Shown here piece after piece: positions 8,529-17,041 of a stretch of 39,955 nucleotides of DNA. The notes beneath the pieces are model-generated. The model was not told the origin of the DNA. It did not search any database and saw nothing but the letters and a program-made list of their open reading frames with translations. This stretch comes from Alphaproteobacteria bacterium (lineage in GTDB: Bacteria; Pseudomonadota; Alphaproteobacteria; UBA6615), in NCBI GenBank assembly GCA_009691025.1, contig SHWB01000014.1:1-39955 (forward strand), read 5' to 3'. Both the position numbers and the translations under genes were made by a program. The number at the start of each line of letters is the position of its first letter. The first letter of the stretch is position 1.

Positions 8529-9386
8529 ATGGAACGGATCGTTGCGAACGGCGGTGCGCTGGGCGCGCGGGTCGACGGCGTCGACCTGTCGCGGCCCCTG
8601 CCCGATGCCGAAATAGCGGCCCTGCAGACGGCACTGGGCAGCTACGGCGTGCTGCACATTCCCGGCCAGTCACTCGACCCGGCGGCACACCGCGCCTTCG
8701 CCGCGCGCTTCGGCCCGCTGGAAATCAACGTCGCGGCCAGCCACCAGAGTCCGGGCATCCCGGAAATCATGGTGCTGTCGAACATCTTCGAGGACGGCCG
8801 GTCCATCGGATTCGCCTACGCCGGGTAAGGCTGGCACACCGACCTGTCCTACAGCCGGATTCTGGCGCTGGCCAACGTAATGCATGCCGTGACGGTGCCG
8901 CGCGACGCCGGGCTCCCCCTCGGTGCCACCGAGTTCGCCAACATGCACGCCGCCGCCGCGGATCTGCCGCCCGATATCCTTGCGCTCGTCGAGGGCCGCA
9001 CCGCGACGCACGATTTCGCCAAATTCTGGGACATGATGCGCCGCGAGAAGGGCAGTGCGCGGCCACCGTTGGCCGAGGCGCAGCGGGCGAAGAAGCCACC
9101 CGTTTCCCACCCCGTCCTGCTCACCCACCCGATCACCGGGCGCAAGGTGCTGTTCGCCGACCCCGGCTATACGATGACGATCGACGGCATGAAGCGGGAC
9201 GAGAGCGAAGCGCTGCTCGACTTTCTGTTCGCGCACCAGCTCCAGACAAAATATCAGCACGTCCATCGCTGGAACGAGGGCGACGTGCTGGTGATCGACA
9301 CCATCGGCACGCTGCACAATGCCGCCGCCGATTACGGCCCGCACCAGCCCCGGCTGCTGCGCCTCTGCCAGGTGCTCCTAGAGTAA
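8529..9386 (+). pseudogene. TauD/TfdA-family 2-oxoglutarate dioxygenase with one in-frame stop
   Basis: A single 285-codon frame reads as an Fe(II)/2-oxoglutarate dioxygenase: N-terminal GGALGARVDGVDLSRPL, then SYGVLHIPGQ, FAARFGPLE, the metal motif H-x-D in WHTDLSY, the distal His in IDTIGTLHNA and the 2-oxoglutarate Arg in HQPRLLRL. A TAA at 8826-8828 interrupts it four codons before the HTD motif; no indel occurs. A GGAGG precedes the ATG at 8529, which fits family N termini better than the longer frame from 8481. Family members open sulfonates, phenoxyacetates or similar substrates. All catalytic residues remain, so this looks like a recent single-base inactivation or a sequence error. 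It converges on the molybdenum hydroxylase gene 19 bases away. Confidence 0.82.
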
Positions 9387-9405
9387 GCCGCCCGCTCGCC
9401 TCGCC

Positions 9406-11730
9406 TCAGCCCGCCGCCAGCGCCGCCCAGACACGAAGTGGCGTCGCCGGGGCGTCGAGCTGCGTGATCCCGCGCGCCGCCAGCGCGTCGCAGATGGCGT
9501 TCATCGCAGCCGGCAGGGCGCCCGTGGTGCCGGCCTCGCCGGCGCCCTTCACGCCGAGCGGGTTCGTGCGGCAGGGCACCGGATGGAAGGCCAGCCGCAT
9601 CGGCGGCATGTCGGTCGCGCGCGGCATCTGGTAGTCCATAAATGACCCGGTCACGAGCTGGCCGTCGCCGTCGTAGACGCAGTGCTCGCCGAGCACCTGG
9701 CCGAGGCCCTGCGCGACGCCGCCGTGCACCTGGCCGTGGACTATCATGGGATTGACGACGACGCCGCAATCGTCGACCGCCACATAGCCGACCACCGTGG
9801 TCACGCCGGTCGCGGGATCGATCTCGACCTCGCAGATATGGCAGCCATTGGGGAAGGTCTGTTCCGGCGCCTTGTATTCCTCTTTCGAGTCGAGGCTGCC
9901 GGGCACGTCGTCCTCCAGCCCGCCCCGACGGCGCATGGCCTTGGCCAGTTCCAGCACCTGTATCGAGCGATCCGTGCCGGCGACGCGGAAGACGCCGTCG
10001 GCGAATTCGATGTCGGCCGCCGCGGCCTCCAGCACCTCTCCGGCCGCCACCCTGCCCTTCTCGACGATGGCGTCGCAGGTGACGGCGATGGCGCAGCCGG
10101 CCATGAACATCGACCGCGAGGCGACCGAGGCGAGACCGACTGGCACGACATCGCTGTCGCCCTCGACGATACGGATGGAGTAGAACGGCACGCCGAGACG
10201 CTCGGCAACGACCTGGGCGAAGGCGGTGGCGTGGCCCTGGCCGTTCGATTGCGCCGCCGTAGCCACCCGCACGGTACCGTCCCCGGCGAAGCGGATTTCC
10301 GTCGTCTCGGACAGGAAAGCCCCCGCCGTCTCGAGGAACATGGCGAGGCCGATGCCGCGCAGCTTTCCGGAATTCGTCGCCTCGGCTCGGCGCGAAGCGA
10401 ACCCTTTCCAGTCGGCCAGCTCCATCGCACGTTCCATCATCGGCACGAAATCGCCGCTGTCGAGCAGGGGGCCGATCGGCGTCTTGTAGGGAAAGGCCGT
10501 CGGAACGATGAAATTGCGCCGCCGCAACTCGATCCGGTCGATGCCGGTGACGCGCGCCGCCTCGTCGATGAGCCGCTCGACGATGTAGGCCGCTTCCGGC
10601 CGGCCGGCGCCGCGATACGGACCGATCGGCGCGGTGTTGGTATAGACGCAGCGCACGCGATAGCTGATCGCCGGCGTGGTGTAGACGGAGGGCAGGCAGT
10701 TGGCGACGTTGCGCGTCGGCACCGCCGTGCCGTGCGCGGAGAGATAGGCACCCATAGCCGCGACGTGGTCGACTCGGAGAGCGAGGAAGCGGCCGTCGCG
10801 GTCGAGTGCCAGTTCGCCGTCGATGACGCCATCGCGCGCCGCATTGTCGGCAAGGAATGTCTCGGCGCGCGTGCCGCGCCATTTCACAGGGCGGCCGAGC
10901 GCCTTCGCCGCGACGAGGATCACGGCGTATTCCGGGTAGGCCTGCGTCTTGATGCCGAAGCCGCCGCCAACATCGTTGGTGATGACCTGCAGCTTGTCGG
11001 GGGTCACCTTCAGAACCGGCCCGGCCAGCATCGCCTTCACCACCGACACGCCTTGCGAGCCGGCGATCAGCATATAGCGTCCGCTCGCCGCGTCGTAGGC
11101 GGCCAGCGCGCTGCGCGGCTCCATAGGGTTGCCGACGAGACGGTTGTTGGCCAGCCGCAGCTTCACGACATGCGCGGCGCCCGCCATCGCCTTGTCGACG
11201 GCGGCGAAATCGCCGGCCCGCCAGTCGAGCGCAATATTGTCGGGCGCGTGGTCCCAGAGCACCGGGGCACCGGCGGCGACAGCCTCGGCGGGGTCGACCA
11301 CCGCTGGCAGTGCGTTGACGTCGAACACGATCAGGTCGAGCGCATCCTCGGCCTGAGGCTGCGTCTGCGCGACGACCAGCGCTACCGGTTCGCCGGCATG
11401 GCGGACGCGGCCCCGCGACAGGGCCGGACGCGGCGGCACCACCAGCGGACGTCCGTCCCACCACGGCAGCGGCGCGACGTTGGGAATGGGCCCAATGCCG
11501 GCGGCGGCGAGATCCTCGCCCGTCCACACGCCGAGAACGCCCGGTGCCGCACGCGCCGCCGACACGTCGAGGGTACGGATATCGCCATGGCCGAAGGGCG
11601 AGCGAAGGAATGCGCCGTAGGCCTGGCCCGGCAGGCTCGTGTCGTCGGAATAGCGGCCGCCTCCGGCGAGCAGGCGCACATCCTCGACGCGACGAACGGG
11701 CTGTGAGATACCGAAACTGCGTGCACTCAT
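9406..11730 (-). CDS. Xanthine dehydrogenase-family molybdopterin-binding large subunit
   Basis: 774-residue molybdenum hydroxylase large subunit (CoxL/XdhB/aldehyde oxidase type; family usually 750-800). Visible landmarks are RRVEDVRLLAGGGRYSDD at the N terminus, the GGGFGIK loop, the GAGRPEA block, and the catalytic glutamate in GVKGAGEAGTTGALPA. The CO dehydrogenase-specific AYRCSFR active-site loop is not present. Such enzymes need a 2Fe-2S small subunit and usually an FAD subunit; neither lies next to it here, since the neighbours are a dioxygenase and an amidohydrolase. It may pair with distant subunits, or be an isolated remnant whose ORF is still open. It would hydroxylate an aldehyde or N-heterocycle using water. 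The start ATG is at 11728-11730, opposite the amidohydrolase start. Confidence 0.85.
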   Translation of the reverse strand: MSARSFGISQPVRRVEDVRLLAGGGRYSDDTSLPGQAYGAFLRSPFGHGDIRTLDVSAARAAPGVLGVWTGEDLAAAGIGPIPNVAPLPWWDGRPLVVPPRPALSRGRVRHAGEPVALVVAQTQPQAEDALDLIVFDVNALPAVVDPAEAVAAGAPVLWDHAPDNIALDWRAGDFAAVDKAMAGAAHVVKLRLANNRLVGNPMEPRSALAAYDAASGRYMLIAGSQGVSVVKAMLAGPVLKVTPDKLQVITNDVGGGFGIKTQAYPEYAVILVAAKALGRPVKWRGTRAETFLADNAARDGVIDGELALDRDGRFLALRVDHVAAMGAYLSAHGTAVPTRNVANCLPSVYTTPAISYRVRCVYTNTAPIGPYRGAGRPEAAYIVERLIDEAARVTGIDRIELRRRNFIVPTAFPYKTPIGPLLDSGDFVPMMERAMELADWKGFASRRAEATNSGKLRGIGLAMFLETAGAFLSETTEIRFAGDGTVRVATAAQSNGQGHATAFAQVVAERLGVPFYSIRIVEGDSDVVPVGLASVASRSMFMAGCAIAVTCDAIVEKGRVAAGEVLEAAAADIEFADGVFRVAGTDRSIQVLELAKAMRRRGGLEDDVPGSLDSKEEYKAPEQTFPNGCHICEVEIDPATGVTTVVGYVAVDDCGVVVNPMIVHGQVHGGVAQGLGQVLGEHCVYDGDGQLVTGSFMDYQMPRATDMPPMRLAFHPVPCRTNPLGVKGAGEAGTTGALPAAMNAICDALAARGITQLDAPATPLRVWAALAAG

Positions 11731-11903
11731 GAGACCCTCCCCGGCCCACCTGCGGCGGTGCGGCCGATACTCACCCTAACCGCCCGTCCGGTCCAGAGCG
11801 GACGGCGAAGGGTTGGCAGGCAGCCGAAACGCATGGGATAGTCTGCCACCTTTCATCGCGGCATCGGCCGCGCAAATCGCCAGAAGCCGCCGGAGACGCC
11901 AAC
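11731..11903. promoter_or_regulatory. Divergent intergenic region with inverted repeat
   Basis: 173 bases separate the starts of the molybdenum hydroxylase (minus) and the first amidohydrolase (plus). It contains a perfect inverted repeat, CCGTCCG at 11784-11790 and CGGACGG at 11799-11805, with an 8-base spacer. This could be an operator read by both promoters or a stem-loop in a leader. No clear -35/-10 pair was identified, and no regulator gene is adjacent. Confidence 0.35.
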
Positions 11904-13010
11904 ATGATGTTTCGTTGCACGCCCTATGGCCACGACCACGCCCATGCACCGGCCGCCGACAGCGGCCACAGCGTGCGCGCCAAGCGCGGCCGCAAGACTC
12001 TGGCGGTCGACATCCACTGCCATGTGCATGTGCCGGCCGCCGACGTGATCGTGTCGGGCGACCCGATCTCGGCCGGGCGGCGCCAGTTCCCGCCGACCAA
12101 CGAGTTGACGACGAAGATCAACACCGACCAGCAGACCCGCATCCTGCCCCAACTCACCGATGTCGCCGTACGCCTCGCCGACATGGACCGCTGCGGCGTC
12201 GACATCCAGGCGATCTCGCCGGCCCCGGCGCACTACAACTACGACAAGGAGCCCGGCCTCGCGCGCGACGCGGCGCGGATCGTCAACGACCGCATCGCGG
12301 AGATTTGCGGCCAGCACCCCGACCGCTTCGTCGGCATGGGGACCCTGCCGTTACAGAATCCCGAGATGGCGGTCGCCGAACTCGACCGCTGCGTCAAGCA
12401 GCTCGGCCTGCGCGGCATCGAGATCTCGACCAACATCGCCGGCAAGGACCTGACGCGCGCCGGTCTGGAGAAATTCTTCGCCCGCTGCGAGGAGCTGGGC
12501 GTATTGATCTTCATGCACCCGATAGGCACCACGGCATCCGAGCGCATGCGCGACCACTACTTCATCAACACCATCGGCCACCCGCTGGAATCGGCGTTGG
12601 CGGTCGGCTACCTGGTCCATGACGGCTATCTCGAGCGCTATCCTGGACTGAAGATCTGCATCGCCCATGGCGGCGGCTACATCCCGGTCTACTGGGGCCG
12701 CTTCGACCACCCGTGGAAGTACCGCGACGATTGCCGCGTCAACATCACGCGACCGCCGTCGGAGTACATCAAGAAGCTTTACTTCGACACCGTGGTGTTC
12801 GACCGCCACCAGCTCGCCAGCATGGTCTCGCAGTGGGGCGCCGACCACGTCATCATGGGCACCGACTACCCGTACGACATGGCCGAGCCGGACCCGGTCG
12901 GCTTCGTCGACTCGACCGGCGGACTGTCGGCGGCCCAGCGCGCGGCCATCAAGGGTGGCAACGCCGCCGCGCTGCTCGGCCTCGATCCGCGCACCGGCAA
13001 GCCGGTCTGA
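11904..13010 (+). CDS. ACMSD-type amidohydrolase/decarboxylase, copy 1
   Basis: 368-residue member of the amidohydrolase_2 family, which includes aminocarboxymuconate-semialdehyde decarboxylase and related resorcylate decarboxylases. Metal-site residues are recognisable: H-x-H in DIHCHVH, His in FMHPIG, His in IAHGGGY and Asp in MGTDYPYD. The N terminus carries an extra ~30 residues with several His before a basic KRGRK stretch, shared with copy 2. The family uses one divalent metal and typically decarboxylates hydroxylated or amino aromatic acids or their ring-opened products. Copy 2 follows 14 bases later on the same strand, so the two are almost certainly co-transcribed. The substrate is not inferable beyond 'carboxylated aromatic-derived acid'. 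Confidence 0.86.
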   Translation: MMFRCTPYGHDHAHAPAADSGHSVRAKRGRKTLAVDIHCHVHVPAADVIVSGDPISAGRRQFPPTNELTTKINTDQQTRILPQLTDVAVRLADMDRCGVDIQAISPAPAHYNYDKEPGLARDAARIVNDRIAEICGQHPDRFVGMGTLPLQNPEMAVAELDRCVKQLGLRGIEISTNIAGKDLTRAGLEKFFARCEELGVLIFMHPIGTTASERMRDHYFINTIGHPLESALAVGYLVHDGYLERYPGLKICIAHGGGYIPVYWGRFDHPWKYRDDCRVNITRPPSEYIKKLYFDTVVFDRHQLASMVSQWGADHVIMGTDYPYDMAEPDPVGFVDSTGGLSAAQRAAIKGGNAAALLGLDPRTGKPV

Positions 13011-13024
13011 ACAAGGGAGCCATC

Positions 13025-14134
13025 ATGACTTCTATGCTCTATCGCTGCGGCCCGCACGCGCATCCGCAGGCGCCGGCCGGCGAGGGCGGCCACACGGTTC
13101 GCACGCGCCGCGGTCGCAGGACTCTCGCCGTCGACATCCACTGCCATGTGCACGTCCCGGCCGTAGACGCCATGGTCGGGACCGATGCGATCGCCGTCGC
13201 CCAGATGCAGTTGCCGCCGACCAGCGACCTGACCACGCAGATCAACATGGAGCAGCAGCGGCGCGAGCTGCCGCGGCTGACCGATCCCGTGATGCGCCTG
13301 CGCGACATGGACTATGCCGGCATAGACATCCAGGCCATCTCGCCGGCGCCGCCGCACTACCACTACGACAAGGAGGCGTGGCTCGCCCGCGATACCTCGC
13401 GCGTTGCCAACGACCGCATCGCACAGATCGTCGCCGAGCATCCTGACCGCTTCGTCGGTATGTGTACCGTGCCGTTGCAGAACCCGGACATGGCGGTCGA
13501 CGAACTCGAGCGCTGCGCGAAGGAGCACGGCATGCGCGGTGTCGAGATCGGCACCAACATAGCCGGCAAGGAACTGACGCGCGCCGGGCTGGAGAAATTC
13601 TTCGCCCGCGTCGAGGAACTGGGCATACTGATCTTCATGCATCCGATCGGCACGACGCTAAATGCGCGCATGCGCGACCACTACTTCGTCAATACCATAG
13701 GCCATCCTCTGGAATCGACGCTGGCCGTCGGCTACCTCGTCCACGACGGCTATCTGAAACGCCATCCGGGCCTCAAAATATGCGTCGCCCATGGCGGTGG
13801 CTACATTTCCCATTACTGGGGTCGCTTCGACCATCCGTGGAAGTACCGCGACGATTGCCGCACGCAGATCGACCGGCCGCCGTCGGAGTATCTGCGGATG
13901 TTGCACTGGGACACGGTGACGTTCGACCGGGTGCAGCTTCGCCACCAGGTCGAGGCCTGGGGCGCCGAGCGCGTTATGCTCGGCACCGACTACCCATACG
14001 ACATGGCCGATCCCGATCCGGTCGGCTTCATCGACAGCGAAGGCCGCCTGTCGGATGCCGAGCGCGCTCTGATCAAGGGTGGCAACGCCGCCCGCCTGCT
14101 CGGCCTCGACCCGGTGACGGGCCGGCCGGTCTAG
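13025..14134 (+). CDS. ACMSD-type amidohydrolase/decarboxylase, copy 2 (tandem paralogue)
   Basis: 369-residue tandem paralogue of the preceding gene, aligning over its whole length with only a one-residue length difference and, by eye, around two thirds identical residues. It keeps DIHCHVH, FMHPIG, VAHGGGY and GTDYPYD. The differences cluster in the N-terminal region (after VHVPA) and around HYNYDKE/HYHYDKE, near the expected active-site entrance, which suggests a shifted substrate range rather than a recent copy. The start ATG at 13025 follows AACAAGGGAGCC; the open frame continues upstream only as a shadow of copy 1. Its TAG stop overlaps the TAG stop of the convergent Ldh2 pseudogene in a shared CTAG at 14131-14134. 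Confidence 0.86.
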   Translation: MTSMLYRCGPHAHPQAPAGEGGHTVRTRRGRRTLAVDIHCHVHVPAVDAMVGTDAIAVAQMQLPPTSDLTTQINMEQQRRELPRLTDPVMRLRDMDYAGIDIQAISPAPPHYHYDKEAWLARDTSRVANDRIAQIVAEHPDRFVGMCTVPLQNPDMAVDELERCAKEHGMRGVEIGTNIAGKELTRAGLEKFFARVEELGILIFMHPIGTTLNARMRDHYFVNTIGHPLESTLAVGYLVHDGYLKRHPGLKICVAHGGGYISHYWGRFDHPWKYRDDCRTQIDRPPSEYLRMLHWDTVTFDRVQLRHQVEAWGAERVMLGTDYPYDMADPDPVGFIDSEGRLSDAERALIKGGNAARLLGLDPVTGRPV

Positions 14135-15180
14135 CCCGGGGACGGCATGGCGACGCCGAGCGTCGCCGCCGCCGCACCGAGACGCTGCTAGGTCTCCGCG
14201 GCGAGCGGTACGCCGTCGCGCCGGCGCGCCGCGAAGATGCGGTCGCCGCGCTCGCCGGGCAGCACCGGCCCCTCGGTGCCAGGCAGGGCCGGCAGGGCGC
14301 GGATCGCCTCGCCCAGTTCGGCGATTTCCGACGCCGATGCCGCCGGATCGCCCATGGCCGAGGGGTCCAGCGCCGCGACGACGCAATTCTGGTGCGATAC
14401 GCGCGGGCTACGCCCGGACAGCGCATTGAGCATCATCGAGTTGGCAACGAGCCCGCCGGCAAGGCACTCGATCATGAACGACAGCGCCGCACCCTTGTAG
14501 CCGCCGAGCGGCATCCGCATGGCGGCCTCGCCCGCCTCGGCCGTCGGGCGTCCCTCTGCGTCGGCCGCCCAGCCCTCCGGAATCGCGCGTCAGGCATCGC
14601 GCGCGGCGAGGATCTGCCCCATCACCACCGTGGTGGTCGACATGTCGACGGCGTAAATGCCCGCCTCGCCCGCCGGAATGGCGATGGCTAGGGGGCTGGT
14701 CGCCGACCCCACGCCACGCGCATCGGGCCATGCCATCGGCCCGCTCGAGGCCAGCAGCAGGATCGCCACGAGGAAACGCTCGGAGATGCGGCGCGCATAC
14801 CAGCCGAGCGGCCCGACAAGCGCGAGATCACGCGCCTGCACCCAGCCAATGCCGGCCTCGCGCGCGAGCGCCATGGCCTCGTCGATGGCGCGCAGCATGC
14901 CGACCGGAAAGGGGGTGAAGGCGCCATCGAACACGGCTGTCGCCGCCGTGCTGCGCAGCAGCCGCGGCTCGGCATCGGCGACAATGGTGCCGTCGGCGAG
15001 CCAGGCGAGGTAGCCCGGGATGCGCGCCACGCCGTGCTAATTCGTGCCGCGCAGATTGGACCAGACCAGAACCTCGGCCCACAGCGCGGCGCGCCCGGCC
15101 GGCACGCCGGCAGCGGCGAGGATGTCGCGCGCGAAGGCCTCGAGCCGATCGGCCGCGATCGTCACGCTGATCTCGACCAT
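14131..15180 (-). pseudogene. Ldh2-family malate/lactate dehydrogenase with three in-frame stops
   Basis: One continuous 349-codon frame with no indel reads as an Ldh2-type NAD(P)-dependent dehydrogenase (malate, ureidoglycolate or sulfolactate dehydrogenase family, ~340-360 residues). It starts with MVEISVTIAADRLEAF; WSNLRGTN-stop-HG is the family's LRG-x-x-S-HG block with the Ser codon replaced by TAG (15037-15039). YAVDMSTTTV and IPEGWAADAEGRPT are the cofactor-region blocks, split by TGA at 14590-14592. A third stop, TAG at 14188-14190, precedes QRLGAAAATLGVAMP, the usual C-terminal helix. It lies 11 bases after the luciferase-like monooxygenase gene on the same strand and was probably co-transcribed. 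The frame is intact except for stops, so decay is by substitution only. Confidence 0.83.
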
Positions 15181-15191
15181 CGCAACCTCCC

Positions 15192-16217
15192 TCACGCCGC
15201 GGCGCGGGAGCCTACGAGACCGAACTCGCGTGCCAGCAACTCGTAGGAACGCAGACGCAGAGCAGGGTCGTGGACAATGGTCAGCACGATGATCTCGTCG
15301 ACCCTGTAGGCCTGGGTCAGGGCTTCGAGTTGCACCCGCACGGTCGCGGGCGAACCGGCGATGCGGTTGGCGCGGTTGGCCTCGACGATGGCGCGTTCGT
15401 GCGGCGAGTACTGGTAAGCCAGCGCTTCCTCGACCGTCGGATAGGGTCCGTGCAGGCCGAACTGCAGGCGCAGGCGCCACAGGTCGCGGCTGGCGGCGAG
15501 TCGCTCGGCCTCCTCGTCGGTCGGCGCGCAGACGACGAAGACGCCGATATTGCCGACCGGCGCCGGCGCCCAGACCGAAGGCTGGAAGGAATCCCGGTAA
15601 TGGCGCATCACCGCGTCGCCGCCATGCGGGCTGATGAAATGGGCGAAGGAAAAGCCCATGCCAAAATGCGCGGCGTAGATGGCGCTCTGGTCGCTCGACC
15701 CCAGCACCCACATTTCCGGCGGGCCGTCCGGCACCGGCGTGGCGCGCACCTGGGCGAAGGCCTCGGTCACGGGCCGCTCGCCGCGCAGGAAGGCGGCGAG
15801 GTCGGCGATGCGGGTGGCGAAATACTCGATGCCGACGGGATTGCCGTAGGCCAGCGCCGCGGCTGTCACCTGGTCCGATCCCGGCGCGCGGCCGATGCCG
15901 AGATCTATGCGGCCGGGAAACATCGTCTCCAGCAGGCGGAAATTCTCCGCCACCTTGAGCGGGCTATAATGCGCCAGCATGACGCCGCCCGAGCCGACGC
16001 GGATCGTCTCGGTCGCCGCGGCGACACGCGCGATCAGCAACTCGGGCGCCGAGCCGGCGAAGCCATCCGTGCCGTGATGCTCGGCCAGCCAGTAGCGGGA
16101 GTAGCCGAGACCCTCCGCTGCCTGGGCGAGGCGCACCGTCTCGGCGAGCGCGTCGCGGGCGGTACCGCCGGCGCGCACCGGAGACTGGTCGAGAACGCCG
16201 AGCTTCAACTGTGCCAC
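15192..16217 (-). CDS. Luciferase-like (LLM class) flavin monooxygenase, YhbW/MsnO8-like
   Basis: 341-residue TIM-barrel flavoprotein of the bacterial-luciferase superfamily. It begins LKLGVLDQSPV and shows RYWLAEHHGT (the conserved AEHH), RVGSGGVMLAHYSPLKVAE, and RIDLGIGRAPGSD, all hallmarks of the YhbW-like 'MsnO8 family LLM oxidoreductase' group. It should bind FMN(H2) and act as an oxidoreductase or monooxygenase; physiological substrates for this group are mostly unknown. The ORF is uninterrupted. It precedes the broken Ldh2 gene by 11 bases and follows a broken cysteine protease gene by about 70 bases. Confidence 0.86.
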   Translation of the reverse strand: MAQLKLGVLDQSPVRAGGTARDALAETVRLAQAAEGLGYSRYWLAEHHGTDGFAGSAPELLIARVAAATETIRVGSGGVMLAHYSPLKVAENFRLLETMFPGRIDLGIGRAPGSDQVTAAALAYGNPVGIEYFATRIADLAAFLRGERPVTEAFAQVRATPVPDGPPEMWVLGSSDQSAIYAAHFGMGFSFAHFISPHGGDAVMRHYRDSFQPSVWAPAPVGNIGVFVVCAPTDEEAERLAASRDLWRLRLQFGLHGPYPTVEEALAYQYSPHERAIVEANRANRIAGSPATVRVQLEALTQAYRVDEIIVLTIVHDPALRLRSYELLAREFGLVGSRAAA

Positions 16218-16286
16218 ACAGGGCCTCCGCGCTTCGGGAGGCGGACCTTAGAACCGGTCGGGGCCGGAAGCCAGCCCGGCTGGCGC

Positions 16287-16995
16287 CTAGCGGGCGGCGA
16301 CGGGGCGCTGGTCCTTGTTCGGCAGATAGACGAGGTAGCGATCGGGGTCGACGGAGAAGGCAGACACGAGGTCGCCGTCGTCCTAGATCGCCAGCATGTG
16401 CCGCAGGCGGTTATCGAGAATGAAGAAGCTATCGCGTCCGCCATCGTCGACGCGGGAGACCAGCACGGCATGACCATCGCGCGTCGACGGGATGATTCTT
16501 GCCGGCACCAGCATGGTTTCCGGGTCGATGCCGGCATGCACGGCGAGGAAGTACTTGAAGATGGCGAAGCCCTCGCAATCCATTCTGCCGCGCGCCACCA
16601 CCTCCTCCGGCGTCTCCCAGTAATCTGGCTAGTTCCAGTTGGTGGCGTCGGTGACGTACCTGAACTTCTGCTGCACGGCGCCGTGTATCGCGCGCATGCG
16701 CTAGACCGGGCTGAGTTCCGCAAGGGCACGCGACCAGCTCACCCATCGATCCACCTTAGGATCGGCGATCTTCGCGCCGGGATCGATCTGCGGCCGCACG
16801 CGCTGCCTTTTCGAGATTCGGCTCGAAATCGCGATAAATAATCTTGCGGCCACCAATAATATTCACGTCGTTTTAGTCTTCGACAAATTACGGCTTGCTT
16901 GCCGCGCCAGCCTGCGTCTGGGCGCCGGCCTGCAGGCCCCCCGCTGTGAGCGCCAGCATGAGTGCGACGGGTGCGATAACCTCAAGCATCGGCAT
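16287..16995 (-). pseudogene. Transglutaminase-like cysteine protease (BTLCP, LapG-related), heavily degraded
   Basis: Reading on the minus strand from ATG 16993-16995 (GGAGG upstream) gives a signal peptide with a hydrophobic VALMLALTAGGLQAGA core, then GGRKIIYRDFEPNLEK. After a frame change at an A-run near 16808 come the BTLCP (Peptidase_C93, DUF920) signatures: FRYVTDATNWN, PDYWETPEEVVARGRMDCEG with the catalytic Cys, DGHAVLVSRV with the catalytic His, and ILDNR with the Asp. In-frame stops occur at 16888 and 16873 (TAA) and at 16701, 16629 and 16383 (TAG). The natural end is TAG 16287-16289. Relatives such as LapG are periplasmic proteases that release RTX adhesins from the surface. The catalytic triad is still readable, but five stops and one indel make it a clear pseudogene. 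Confidence 0.78.
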
Positions 16996-17041
16996 CGAAT
17001 TCCTCCCGGGAACTGCGCTGTGCTGGCATGCACGGGGGAAG

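Noticed and set aside
9682-11706. 674-codon plus-strand frame opposite the molybdenum hydroxylase
   Set aside because: Shadow of a strong family match on the other strand; no motif recognised.
16218-16286. Possible attachment site or tRNA between the luciferase-like gene and the protease pseudogene
   Set aside because: No cloverleaf, CCA end or direct repeat was found.
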